A DNA stretch of 64,000 bases from NCBI RefSeq assembly GCF_037126245.1, contig NZ_CP136925.1, positions 1,542,001 to 1,606,000 on the forward strand. The letters run 5' to 3'. Within the stretch, counting starts at the first letter, position 1; each line of letters begins with the position of its first letter. Under the pieces are notes generated by a model. The model saw only the letters and a list, made by a program, of their open reading frames with translations, made no database searches and was not told the DNA's origin. Both the position numbers and the translations under genes were made by a program. Positions 46,254 to 54,006 of the stretch are shown here, piece by piece. The stretch comes from Mangrovimonas cancribranchiae (GTDB taxonomy: Bacteria > Bacteroidota > Bacteroidia > Flavobacteriales > Flavobacteriaceae).

Positions 46254-46261
46254 TAAATTCG
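46254..46261 (+). promoter_or_regulatory. lpdA: Possible lpdA promoter -7 element
   Basis: TAAATTCG differs from TAnnTTTG at one position and lies 31 bases upstream of the lpdA start. A TTTC at about 46237 could be a weak -33 element. Confidence 0.4.
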
Positions 46262-46292
46262 TAGCTTGAAAAATTAGACAAAATAAATTCTC

Positions 46293-47669
46293 ATGAGTAA
46301 ATACGATATTATTGTTCTAGGAAGTGGTCCAGGAGGCTACGTAACTGCTATTAGAGCATCTCAATTAGGTTTTAAAACGGCTATTGTAGAAAAAGAAAGC
46401 CTTGGTGGTGTTTGTTTAAATTGGGGATGTATTCCAACAAAAGCCTTGTTGAAATCTGCTCAAGTTTTTGAATATTTAAAACATGCCGAAGATTATGGCC
46501 TTTCTGTAAAAGACGCCGATAAAGACTTTGATGCTGTAGTAAAACGTAGTCGTGGTGTTGCCGAAGGCATGAGCAAAGGTGTGCAATTCCTTATGAAAAA
46601 GAACAAAATAGACGTTATTGAAGGCTTTGGAAAACTTAAACCTGGTAAAAAGGTAGAAGTTGATGGTAAAGACTACAGTGCAGACCATATTATTATTGCA
46701 ACAGGAGCGCGTTCTCGTGAATTACCAAGCTTACCACAAGATGGTGAAAAGGTAATTGGTTACCGCGAAGCCATGACACTAAAAAAGCAACCTAAGAAAA
46801 TGATTGTAGTTGGTTCTGGTGCTATTGGTGTAGAGTTTGCTTATTTTTATAACTCTATGGGAACCGATGTAACTATTGTTGAGTATTTACCAAATGTTGT
46901 TCCTGTTGAAGATGAAGACGTTTCAAAACAATTAGAACGAAGCTTTAAGAAAAACGGTATTAAAATTATGACTTCTGCCGAAGTTACTAACGTAGATACC
47001 TCTGGAAATGGTGTAAAAGCAACCGTAAAGACTAAAAAAGGCGAAGAAGTTCTTGAAGCTGATGTGGTTCTTTCTGCTGTTGGTATTAAAACCAATATTG
47101 AAAACATAGGATTAGAAGATGTAGGTATTGTAGTTGATCGTGACAAAATTTTAGTAAATGATTATTACCAAACCAACATTCCTGGTTATTACGCCATTGG
47201 CGATGTTACTCCAGGACAAGCTTTAGCTCACGTCGCTTCTGCCGAAGGTATTCTTTGTGTTGAAAAAATTGCCAATATGCATGTAGAAGCTTTAGACTAT
47301 GGTAACATTCCAGGTTGTACGTACTGCTCTCCAGAAATTGCTTCGGTTGGATTAACTGAAAAAGCAGCCAAAGAAGAAGGTTACGATATTAAAGTTGGGA
47401 AATTCCCATTCTCAGCATCAGGTAAAGCTAGTGCTGGCGGAAACAAAGATGGTTTTGTAAAAGTTATTTTCGATGCTAAATATGGCGAATGGTTAGGATG
47501 CCACATGATTGGAGCTGGTGTTACCGATATGATTGCCGAAGCTGTTTTAGGTAGAAAATTAGAAACTACAGGACACGAAGTGTTAAAAGCTGTGCATCCG
47601 CACCCAACAATGAGTGAAGCCGTTATGGAAGCTGTTGCCGATGCTTACGATGAAGTTATTCATTTATAA
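46293..47669 (+). CDS. lpdA: Dihydrolipoyl dehydrogenase
   Basis: This FAD enzyme reoxidises dihydrolipoamide in the 2-oxoacid dehydrogenase complexes and glycine cleavage. The FAD motif VLGSGPGGYVTAIRA, the redox-active disulfide GGVCLNWGCIPTK (Cys41, Cys46), the NAD-binding VVGSGAIGVEFAYFYNSMG and the C-terminal His-Glu pair in VHPHPTMSEAVMEA are all intact. Length (458) is normal. It stands alone with a strong terminator and is not next to other complex subunits. Confidence 0.97.
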   Translation: MSKYDIIVLGSGPGGYVTAIRASQLGFKTAIVEKESLGGVCLNWGCIPTKALLKSAQVFEYLKHAEDYGLSVKDADKDFDAVVKRSRGVAEGMSKGVQFLMKKNKIDVIEGFGKLKPGKKVEVDGKDYSADHIIIATGARSRELPSLPQDGEKVIGYREAMTLKKQPKKMIVVGSGAIGVEFAYFYNSMGTDVTIVEYLPNVVPVEDEDVSKQLERSFKKNGIKIMTSAEVTNVDTSGNGVKATVKTKKGEEVLEADVVLSAVGIKTNIENIGLEDVGIVVDRDKILVNDYYQTNIPGYYAIGDVTPGQALAHVASAEGILCVEKIANMHVEALDYGNIPGCTYCSPEIASVGLTEKAAKEEGYDIKVGKFPFSASGKASAGGNKDGFVKVIFDAKYGEWLGCHMIGAGVTDMIAEAVLGRKLETTGHEVLKAVHPHPTMSEAVMEAVADAYDEVIHL

Positions 47670-47681
47670 ATTAATTCCTTT

Positions 47682-47717
47682 AAAAAAGATGACCCCAAAA
47701 AGGGTCATCTTTTTTTA
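47682..47717 (+). terminator. lpdA: lpdA terminator
   Basis: An aaaaaagatgaccc / gggtcatcttttttt stem lies 13 bases after the lpdA stop codon. It ends about 15 bases before the next start codon, so the following lipoprotein gene probably depends on readthrough or has an internal promoter. Confidence 0.92.
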
Positions 47718-47730
47718 TTTTAGATAAGAT

Positions 47731-48414
47731 ATGAGACTATTTACAATAATTATAATATTTATTTTAGTTTCTTGTGGAGGAGTAAACTCACACCGTCAAA
47801 CAATTTCTGCAAAAAGTTTAAAAAATAGTGCCTGTCCTAATTTAAAAATTGAATATCACAAAAGCGAAGCTTCAAACAGTAATAATGTAACAAAAATAGA
47901 TTTACTTCCTATTTTTTTTGATACAAGTTTGAAAAACCCCGACAACATCAAAGAAATAACAAATAAATTAACTTTAAGAAAGAAATTAGAAACTATTGTT
48001 TTTAACATTCTTGAAAAACATAATATTGACTATACACCGCATTCATTCAATACTATTAATAGTCAAGATGTTGTTAACTATAAAAAAAGCGTTAGAAAAT
48101 CTTCTTTTGCATTAGCACATGACGAATACAACGAATACATTTCAAAAGAATATTACTCAAGCGCTATAGATAATATTGGGTCTGAACCATATAAATTAGC
48201 ATTCTTTTTTCAGTTTTTCCCAAAGCAAGGTAAGACTTACGAAAGAATTTACATTAACATCTTGCTTTACAACACAGAAAAAAATGAAAATGTTTATTAT
48301 GATTACTTAATCTACGAACAATGTTCAATTAAAAACTTGGATGTTTTTAAAAGTGTTTTGGATGAATTGGTTCTAAATTTTAAGATAAAAAATAGCTCTA
48401 AAAACTCTGAATAG
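47731..48414 (+). CDS. Lipoprotein of unknown function
   Basis: The 227-residue protein has a lipoprotein signal MRLFTIIIIFILVSC (Cys15). The mature part mixes helices and strands (LLPIFFDTSLKNPD, KLAFFFQFFPKQGKTYERIYINILLYNTE), and I do not recognise a family. Base composition is more AT-rich and lysine/asparagine-rich than its neighbours. It starts just behind the lpdA terminator, and its last 17 bases overlap the convergent aroQ gene. Confidence 0.72.
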   Translation: MRLFTIIIIFILVSCGGVNSHRQTISAKSLKNSACPNLKIEYHKSEASNSNNVTKIDLLPIFFDTSLKNPDNIKEITNKLTLRKKLETIVFNILEKHNIDYTPHSFNTINSQDVVNYKKSVRKSSFALAHDEYNEYISKEYYSSAIDNIGSEPYKLAFFFQFFPKQGKTYERIYINILLYNTEKNENVYYDYLIYEQCSIKNLDVFKSVLDELVLNFKIKNSSKNSE

Positions 48415-48814
48415 CCAATTCGTAGCTTTGCAGCCCAAACCCTACAATAACACCTTTTGCATTAGGCGATACATACGATTTATGCCTAAACTCTTCCCTA
48501 TCAAACGTATTGGAAATATGTACTTCTACCACAGGTGTTTCTATAGCCGCTACGGCATCGCCAATACCAACCGATGTATGTGTGTAAGCCGCTGCATTTA
48601 AAATAATGCCATCGTAAGCTCCAAAACCAGCTTTGTGTAGCTTATTAATCAATTCGCCTTCTACATTTGATTGATAATGCTCTAAAGTGATTTCTGAATA
48701 CTTACTTTGTATTTGTTCAAAAAACTCATTAAACGTTAAACTGCCATAAATATTAGGTTCGCGTTTCCCTAATAAGTTTAAATTGGGTCCGTTTATAATA
48801 ATGATTTTCTTCAT
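48398..48814 (-). CDS. aroQ: Type II 3-dehydroquinate dehydratase
   Basis: The enzyme makes 3-dehydroshikimate in the shikimate pathway. The 138-residue chain has the type II signature IIINGPNLNLLGKREPNIYG with the catalytic tyrosine (Tyr in NIYGS). It also has the YQSNVEGELINKLH segment, GIILNAAAYTHTSVGIGDA with the active-site Asn and His region, and the VEVHISN and FREEFRHKSY-type region (DREEFRHKSYVS). Its length is close to the family norm. It ends in a 17-base overlap with the lipoprotein gene on the other strand. Confidence 0.96.
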   Translation of the reverse strand: MKKIIIINGPNLNLLGKREPNIYGSLTFNEFFEQIQSKYSEITLEHYQSNVEGELINKLHKAGFGAYDGIILNAAAYTHTSVGIGDAVAAIETPVVEVHISNTFDREEFRHKSYVSPNAKGVIVGFGLQSYELAIQSF

Positions 48815-48827
48815 AATGTAAATGTAT

Positions 48828-48857
48828 AAAAAAAGAGCAGAAAACCTCTGCCCTTTT
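48828..48857 (-). terminator. Terminator of the outer membrane protein gene at 48882
   Basis: On the - strand an aaaagggcaga / tctgctctttt stem (one G-U pair) is followed by a U-run. It lies between the 48882 gene and aroQ. Confidence 0.82.
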
Positions 48858-48881
48858 AAATATGTATTGGTTAAGTATATA

Positions 48882-49433
48882 TTAGAAGCTAAATGTTGCT
48901 CCTACACTAAAAATACCAAAAGACCCTGTATATCCATAATCATAATAGTAATTTCCATAATACACTCTATTTGCGTCACCTAAGCTTATTCCTCTATAAG
49001 ACGCATTTAATTGAATCATATCGTTTATGTTATACCCAAACATTGGGCGGTAGTAAAACCCACCATCATTATCATCGTTAATACCTACGGCATACCCTAA
49101 ATCTAAGCCAACAGTAAACATTTCGTTTATATTAAATCGACCAGCACCAGCAATAGGAACATATTGGAAGGGATCATCTACGTTATAAGCGCCATTATTA
49201 TCATAATATATTCTATCATCACCAAAAGAATGAGAAAAACCAGTTGTAGGCCCTACACTAAACTTTTCATTAATTTCAAACAAATAGGTAACATCAGCAC
49301 CTATAGAAAACGTTGCATAATCGCTTCCTGAAACAGGAACTCCAATAAAAGCTCCAGCACTGAAACCTTCTTGGGCATTCATTCCAAAAGTTAAAGCTAA
49401 AACAGCGATAACCGATAAAAACACTTTTTTCAT
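48882..49433 (-). CDS. Small outer membrane beta-barrel protein
   Basis: The 183-residue protein has a signal peptide (1-20, GMNAQ) and eight or so amphipathic strands with aromatic ends, closing in FGIFSVGATFSF, a terminal Phe as in outer membrane barrels. A Tyr/Asp/Asn-rich loop (GNYYYDYGYTG) is notable. Function unknown; small barrels like this are often structural or adhesion-related. It is transcribed separately from the related-size barrel at 49587, from which it is split by a strong terminator. Confidence 0.8.
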   Translation of the reverse strand: MKKVFLSVIAVLALTFGMNAQEGFSAGAFIGVPVSGSDYATFSIGADVTYLFEINEKFSVGPTTGFSHSFGDDRIYYDNNGAYNVDDPFQYVPIAGAGRFNINEMFTVGLDLGYAVGINDDNDGGFYYRPMFGYNINDMIQLNASYRGISLGDANRVYYGNYYYDYGYTGSFGIFSVGATFSF

Positions 49434-49530
49434 AATAGTTAAGTTTTTAAATTGATTAATACTGAGGTAATTTAGTGAAAATTTTAGACTTCACAATATC
49501 AGCTGTTTAAAATAGCTCAAACTATAACAC

Positions 49531-49562
49531 AAAAAAGCCGAAGCAAATGCTTCGGCTTTTTT
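49531..49562. terminator. Strong terminator between two barrel genes
   Basis: A 15 bp stem (aaaaaagccgaagca and its complement) with a very short loop has a U-run in both directions. It ends the 49587-50246 gene on the - strand. Confidence 0.93.
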
Positions 49563-49586
49563 ATAGTATATTATACAATAAATACC

Positions 49587-50246
49587 TTAGAACATAAATC
49601 CTACAGAAACTTGGATTACTCCATTAGAAATTTTGTAATCATCTGAATTAGGTGCATCATTAATATTCATTAAACCTAGGTTATAACGAGCATCGAAAGT
49701 AAGTCCCATATCCATTTTGTAACCAACACCAAAGTTAAGTCCAAAATCAATTGACTTTAAATTATCATCGATATCTCTTTCAGCAGATCCTGACTCTGTT
49801 TGATTCATTCCACCTCCAGAAACTGATTCTTCATAATCATATTCTTCTTTTGCAGAAGCTAAAATACCTACTTGCGGTCCAGCAGACACATTGAATCCAT
49901 TAACTATGTAGTATTTAAACATTACAGGAATGTTAACATAGTTTAATTTAACTTTAGATTCTTCTTTTAGTGAATATGTTATACCTCCATTTGTCTCTGA
50001 CTCTGAATACTCGTCCTTTGCTCCTTGAGTGGAAAATAATAATTCTGCTTGAACACCCATTTTTTCGTTGAACTTGTATTCTGCAGCACCACCAATATGG
50101 AAACCTACTTGCATTTCTGCATTTTCTACATCTCCATTTAAGGTTGCAAAGTTAACACCAGCTTTTGGTCCAAAGCTAAATTCTTGTGCCATAACACCAG
50201 TAAATCCAAATACTGCAATTGCAGCAGATAAAATTAATTTTTTCAT
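49587..50246 (-). CDS. Porin-family outer membrane protein (OMP_b-brl_2 type)
   Basis: The 219-residue protein has a signal peptide (1-20, GVMAQ) and the family opening FSFGPKAGVNFATL. Later come VQAELLFSTQGAK and VNIPVMFKYYIVNGFNVSAGPQVGIL, and the end is VIQVSVGFMF with a terminal Phe. These are strong marks of the PorT-like/OMP_b-brl_2 barrels of Bacteroidota. Function is unknown. It has its own terminator; a TAGTTTG element, near but not equal to the -7 consensus, lies just upstream. Confidence 0.87.
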   Translation of the reverse strand: MKKLILSAAIAVFGFTGVMAQEFSFGPKAGVNFATLNGDVENAEMQVGFHIGGAAEYKFNEKMGVQAELLFSTQGAKDEYSESETNGGITYSLKEESKVKLNYVNIPVMFKYYIVNGFNVSAGPQVGILASAKEEYDYEESVSGGGMNQTESGSAERDIDDNLKSIDFGLNFGVGYKMDMGLTFDARYNLGLMNINDAPNSDDYKISNGVIQVSVGFMF

Positions 50247-50437
50247 AATTGTTTAAGTTTTTTAAATTGGTGCTGCAAACTAAATACTTTTTTTTTAATT
50301 ATTAACAATCAAATTTATAAATAATTAACCACCACAACATAAACTACTGAAGGTCAGTGTTTTATTTAATTAAAAATGTTCTTTAAATTGTTAATAACCT
50401 AAAAACCAAACACTTAAACATAATTTTACTATTAAAT

Positions 50438-51334
50438 ATGACGTGGAACCAAGCCATAAAAGACTATAAACTATATTTAAAAATAGAACGTGGGTTATCT
50501 AATAATTCTATCGTTAATTATGGTTTGGATGTTGAAAAGCTAGTCAACTATCTAGACAACAACAATATAACGATATCGCCTATACAAATAGAAACAGAAA
50601 CCATTCAAGGTTTTATTTATCAATCGGCCAAATCGGTTAATGCAAGATCGCAATCGCGATTAATTTCTGGATTACGGGGCTTTTTTAATTATTTAATATT
50701 TGAAGATTACAGAACAACCAACCCGCTTGAACTTATCGAATCACCTAAAATTGGTAGAAAACTACCCAATACGCTCTCTGAAGACGAAATTAACCAATTA
50801 ATTACTGCTATAGATTTAAGCAAACCCGAAGGCGAACGCAACCGCGCCATGTTAGAAACCTTATATAGTTGTGGCCTACGTGTAAGCGAATTAACTGGTT
50901 TAAAGCTATCGGATTTATTTTTTGATGAAGGCTTTATAAAAGTTACTGGAAAAGGCGACAAACAACGTTTTGTACCTATTGTTCCCGCTACGCAAAAATA
51001 TATTACAATATATAGTAAAGAGGTTAGATCTCATCAAAAAATACAACCTGGCTTTGAAGATACCTTATTTTTAAATCGTCGGGGCAAACAACTTACACGG
51101 GCCATGATTTTTACCATTATAAAACAATTAGCAGAAAAAATAGGACTTAAAAAAAGTATTTCTCCACATACCTTTAGACATTCGTTTGCCACACATTTAC
51201 TGGAAAATGGTGCCGATTTACGAGCTATACAACAAATGTTGGGTCATGAAAGTATTACCACTACCGAAATTTATATGCATATAGAAAAGGGCCATTTACA
51301 GGATATTGTAGAAACGTTTCACCCAAGAAAATAG
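50438..51334 (+). CDS. xerD: Tyrosine recombinase XerD
   Basis: This recombinase resolves chromosome dimers at dif sites together with a partner or alone. The 298-residue chain has an N-terminal SAM-like core-binding domain (1-100) and a catalytic domain with Arg148, Lys172, His244, Arg247, His270 and Tyr279 all present (GLRVSEL, HTFRHSFATHLLENGADL, MLGHESITTTEIYMH). Size and lack of neighbouring mobile genes point to the housekeeping Xer rather than an integrase. XerC versus XerD cannot be settled by motif alone. Confidence 0.92.
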   Translation: MTWNQAIKDYKLYLKIERGLSNNSIVNYGLDVEKLVNYLDNNNITISPIQIETETIQGFIYQSAKSVNARSQSRLISGLRGFFNYLIFEDYRTTNPLELIESPKIGRKLPNTLSEDEINQLITAIDLSKPEGERNRAMLETLYSCGLRVSELTGLKLSDLFFDEGFIKVTGKGDKQRFVPIVPATQKYITIYSKEVRSHQKIQPGFEDTLFLNRRGKQLTRAMIFTIIKQLAEKIGLKKSISPHTFRHSFATHLLENGADLRAIQQMLGHESITTTEIYMHIEKGHLQDIVETFHPRK

Positions 51335-51337
51335 AAA

Positions 51338-51408
51338 CCCGTTTAAAAAGGTCTTTTTGTCAACCTGAAACAAGTTCAGAATGACACACATATTCAACTT
51401 TTAAACGG
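51338..51408. other. Nested inverted repeat between xerD and rny (REP-like)
   Basis: An outer stem ccgtttaaaaag / cttttaaacgg encloses an inner element gtca..cctgaaacaagttcag..tgac (51359-51385), whose arms pair. The inner sequence resembles short dispersed intergenic repeats I associate with Flavobacteriaceae. It may also end transcription of the convergent xerD and rny. Confidence 0.6.
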
Positions 51409-51421
51409 ATTTTATATGCTT

Positions 51422-52996
51422 TTACTTCGCGATATTAATAGCTCTTGTTTCGCGAATTACTGTAATTTTTACTTGTCCCGGATACGTCATATCGGTTTGA
51501 ATTTTTTGCGATATGTTAAATGATAATTCCGACGCTTTTTGATCGTCTACTTTATCACTTTCTACAATAACACGTAATTCACGTCCTGCTTGAATAGCAT
51601 AAGCTTTCTTTACGCCGTTAAATCCAAAGGCAATGTCTTCTAAGTCTTTTAAACGCTGAATATAGCTATCCAAAACTTGGCGTCTGGCTCCTGGTCTGGC
51701 TCCTGAAATAGCATCGCACACTTGAACTATTGGTGCTAGTAACGATTTCATTTCAATTTCGTCATGATGCGCTCCAATGGCGTTACAAACGTCGGCTTTT
51801 TCACCATATTTTTCGGCCCATTGCATACCAAGTATAGCGTGTGGTGTTTCCATATCGGTTTCGGCATCTGGCACTTTTCCAATATCGTGTAACAATCCGG
51901 CACGTTTTGCTAGCTTAGGATTCAAGCCAAGTTCGGCTGCCATAACACCACATAGTTTTGCAACTTCTCGTGAGTGTTGTAATAAATTTTGACCGTAAGA
52001 TGAGCGGTATTTCATACGCCCTACAGTTTTTACTAACTCTGGGTGAAGATTATGAATACCTAAATCTATAATGGTACGTTTACCAACCTCTATAATTTCT
52101 TGTTCTATTTGCTTTTTGGTCTTCTTCACCACTTCTTCAATTCTTGCAGGGTGAATTCTACCGTCGGTAACTAATTTATGTAGTGATAATCTAGCAATTT
52201 CACGTCTTACAGAGTCGAAACAAGAAAGAATAATCGCTTCTGGGGTATCATCAACAATAATTTCTACACCAGTTGCAGCTTCTATGGCGCGTATGTTACG
52301 GCCTTCACGACCAATAATACGTCCTTTTACGTCGTCCGATTCGATATTAAATACAGATACGCAATTATCGATAGCTTCTTCTGTTCCTACACGTTGAATT
52401 GTGTTGATGATAACTTTTTTGGCTTCTTGTTGTGCTGTAAGTTTAGCATCTTCTAAAGTAGATTGAATGTATGCCATAGCATCGTTTTTAGCCTCACCCT
52501 TAAGCGATTCTATTAATTGTGCTTTGGCTTCATCTGCAGATAAACTAGAAATAACTTCTAATTGTTGTACCTGGCTTTTATGTAACCTATCTATTTCTTC
52601 TTGTTTTTTATCAAGGATTTCTAATCTGTGATTATAGTCCTTTATTTTATCTTCAAGACTTTGATTAAGTTTTTTGTTTTTTGAAAGCTCACTAGACACT
52701 TGAGATTCTTTATCTCTAGTACGTTTTTCGGCATCGGCCATTTTTTTATCGCGAGACATGATGACTTTTTCATGTTCGGATTTTAGTTCTATAAACTTTT
52801 CTTTGGCCTGAAGTATTTTGTCTTTTTTTATCGACTCGCCTTCACTTTTAGCTTCTTTTAAAATGCTAGCCGCAGATTTTTCGGCTTCATTTACAAGTTT
52901 TGAAGCATTTTTCTTTTCAATGGCTTTAGCTATTATAAATCCTACGATTAAGCCTAGCAAAGCACCTCCTACAAGTAATATAATTGGGTTATCCAT
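51422..52996 (-). CDS. rny: Ribonuclease Y
   Basis: This endoribonuclease starts mRNA decay from the membrane. The 524-residue chain has an N-terminal membrane helix (about 4-24), a long coiled coil (about 30-200), a KH domain ([22 protein letters not shown], about 222-245) and an HD domain ([17 protein letters not shown], His-Asp pair near 367-368) with the C-terminal conserved tail. Length is normal. The 6S RNA lies directly upstream on the same strand. Confidence 0.97.
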   Translation of the reverse strand: MDNPIILLVGGALLGLIVGFIIAKAIEKKNASKLVNEAEKSAASILKEAKSEGESIKKDKILQAKEKFIELKSEHEKVIMSRDKKMADAEKRTRDKESQVSSELSKNKKLNQSLEDKIKDYNHRLEILDKKQEEIDRLHKSQVQQLEVISSLSADEAKAQLIESLKGEAKNDAMAYIQSTLEDAKLTAQQEAKKVIINTIQRVGTEEAIDNCVSVFNIESDDVKGRIIGREGRNIRAIEAATGVEIIVDDTPEAIILSCFDSVRREIARLSLHKLVTDGRIHPARIEEVVKKTKKQIEQEIIEVGKRTIIDLGIHNLHPELVKTVGRMKYRSSYGQNLLQHSREVAKLCGVMAAELGLNPKLAKRAGLLHDIGKVPDAETDMETPHAILGMQWAEKYGEKADVCNAIGAHHDEIEMKSLLAPIVQVCDAISGARPGARRQVLDSYIQRLKDLEDIAFGFNGVKKAYAIQAGRELRVIVESDKVDDQKASELSFNISQKIQTDMTYPGQVKITVIRETRAINIAK

Positions 52997-53021
52997 GTTA
53001 GTTATTAGTTATTTTATATAT

Positions 53022-53195
53022 AAAAAAAGCCTACATCGATTTTGTGTTTTGAATAAAACTCCTTAAATGCAAGTTTAGGACTAACAAGCTGATCAAGAAT
53101 CTATTCTAAGATAGCGCGCTTTAACAACTTAGACTCATCCTTTTTAAAGAATTCCTGTTGAGTTTACCAAAAAAAATAATCAATGTAGGCAGTAA
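53022..53195 (-). ncRNA. ssrS: 6S RNA
   Basis: The gap between zapA and rny can fold into one long closed hairpin on the - strand. Its 5' arm (gcctacattgat, complement of 53179-53190) pairs with the 3' arm (atcgatgtaggc, complement of 53029-53040) over 12 bp with one G-U pair, and a U-run follows (53022-53028). The length of about 165-175 bases and position after zapA match 6S RNA, which sits next to zapA in many bacteria. 6S RNA binds the housekeeping polymerase and lowers transcription in stationary phase. The central bubble was not modelled, and the ends are approximate. Confidence 0.82.
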
Positions 53196-53217
53196 CCTTT
53201 ATTTATTTTTAAGAACG

Positions 53218-53511
53218 TTAAGAGTTTAAATGCTCCTGAAGGATGTTATTTAAAGTTTCTAACTTGTCTTCAACATGCTCACTTGCATTATCTTTATCTA
53301 TTGTTTTTTGTTCCACTTGAGATGCAAATTGTAAGGCGCACATGGCGAGTACATCTTGTTTATCTCTAACGGAATAACTTTGCTCAAATTGTTTAATCAT
53401 GGTTTCAATCTTTTTGGCTGCTTTGCGCAAACCTTCTTCTTGACTGGGCTGAATAGTTAAAGGATATACCCTATTCGCTATGGATATTTTAATTTTTAAC
53501 CTATCAGACAT
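53218..53511 (-). CDS. zapA: Cell division protein ZapA
   Basis: The 97-residue cytoplasmic protein has the ZapA N-terminal domain (LKIKISIANRVYPLTIQPSQEEGLRKAAKKIETMI) and a C-terminal coiled coil (about 45-95). ZapA bundles FtsZ filaments and stabilises the Z ring. It lies 19 bp after a small coiled-coil gene and upstream of the 6S RNA, all on one strand. Confidence 0.94.
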   Translation of the reverse strand: MSDRLKIKISIANRVYPLTIQPSQEEGLRKAAKKIETMIKQFEQSYSVRDKQDVLAMCALQFASQVEQKTIDKDNASEHVEDKLETLNNILQEHLNS

Positions 53512-53530
53512 ACCTATGTTAAACTTAGCA

Positions 53531-53821
53531 TTATTGAGAGAGTTCTGCTATACAATAGTCAATTTCTCGTATTAATGCATTTATTTTGAGCTTAGTTTCT
53601 CTTTTACTGTCGTCACTACCAAGTATTGTGTTTGCAACTTTTAACGCTTCGTATTTTTCTTCCCAATCTGCAGCAAGCTGTTTTTGGTTTTGAAGCTGTT
53701 TTTGAGTTAATTGTAGTTCTTGTTGTATGCTTAAATTAGCTTGTTTTAGCTCTTCTATTTTATTAACAGCCTTATTAATTTGGGCTTCAAGAGTATCAAC
53801 AAGGGTTTCAATTTTACTCAT
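53531..53821 (-). CDS. Small coiled-coil protein upstream of zapA
   Basis: The 96-residue protein is mostly coiled coil (about 5-65, LVDTLEAQINKAVNKIEELKQ ...), ending in a conserved-looking tail ALIREIDYCIAELSQ. The Met at 53821 is chosen over an upstream Met at 53905 because a strong promoter (TTG, 20 bases, TAACTTTG at 53846) lies between them, so the longer form could not be made from that transcript. Co-transcription with zapA and its form suggest a ZapB-like division partner; this is inferred. Confidence 0.82.
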   Translation of the reverse strand: MSKIETLVDTLEAQINKAVNKIEELKQANLSIQQELQLTQKQLQNQKQLAADWEEKYEALKVANTILGSDDSKRETKLKINALIREIDYCIAELSQ

Positions 53822-53845
53822 CAGCAATACATAATACTTATCATA

Positions 53846-53876
53846 CAAAGTTATGATTCCTCTCCTAAAATTACAA
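53846..53876 (-). promoter_or_regulatory. Promoter of the coiled-coil gene-zapA operon
   Basis: On the - strand TTG (53874-53876), a 20-base spacer and TAACTTTG (53846-53853) match the Bacteroidota -33/-7 consensus. A start near 53839 fits a start codon at 53821. Confidence 0.78.
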
Positions 53877-53954
53877 TTGTTTTTAAATAAATTTTGTATT
53901 TTCACGTTATTATACCCTCCTTGTACCTTAAAAATTTCTAGCGTTTGATTTGCC

Positions 53955-53985
53955 TTTGCAAATCTTAATCAAATTAATATTTTAG
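53955..53985 (+). promoter_or_regulatory. Promoter of the M23 peptidase-TonB receptor operon
   Basis: TTTG (53955-53958), a 19-base spacer and TATTTTAG (53978-53985) fit the consensus with one change in the -7 element. The start codon is 21 bases further down. Confidence 0.65.
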
Positions 53986-54006
53986 CAATTCGATATTACA
54001 AGCTTT

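Noticed and set aside
50438-51334. Tyrosine recombinase as integrase of a mobile element
   Set aside because: Length, motif set and housekeeping neighbours fit XerD; no att sites, tRNA or mobile genes were seen nearby.
53822-53905. Longer N terminus for the coiled-coil gene upstream of zapA
   Set aside because: A consensus promoter lies between the two possible starts, and the extra 28 residues do not look like coiled coil.
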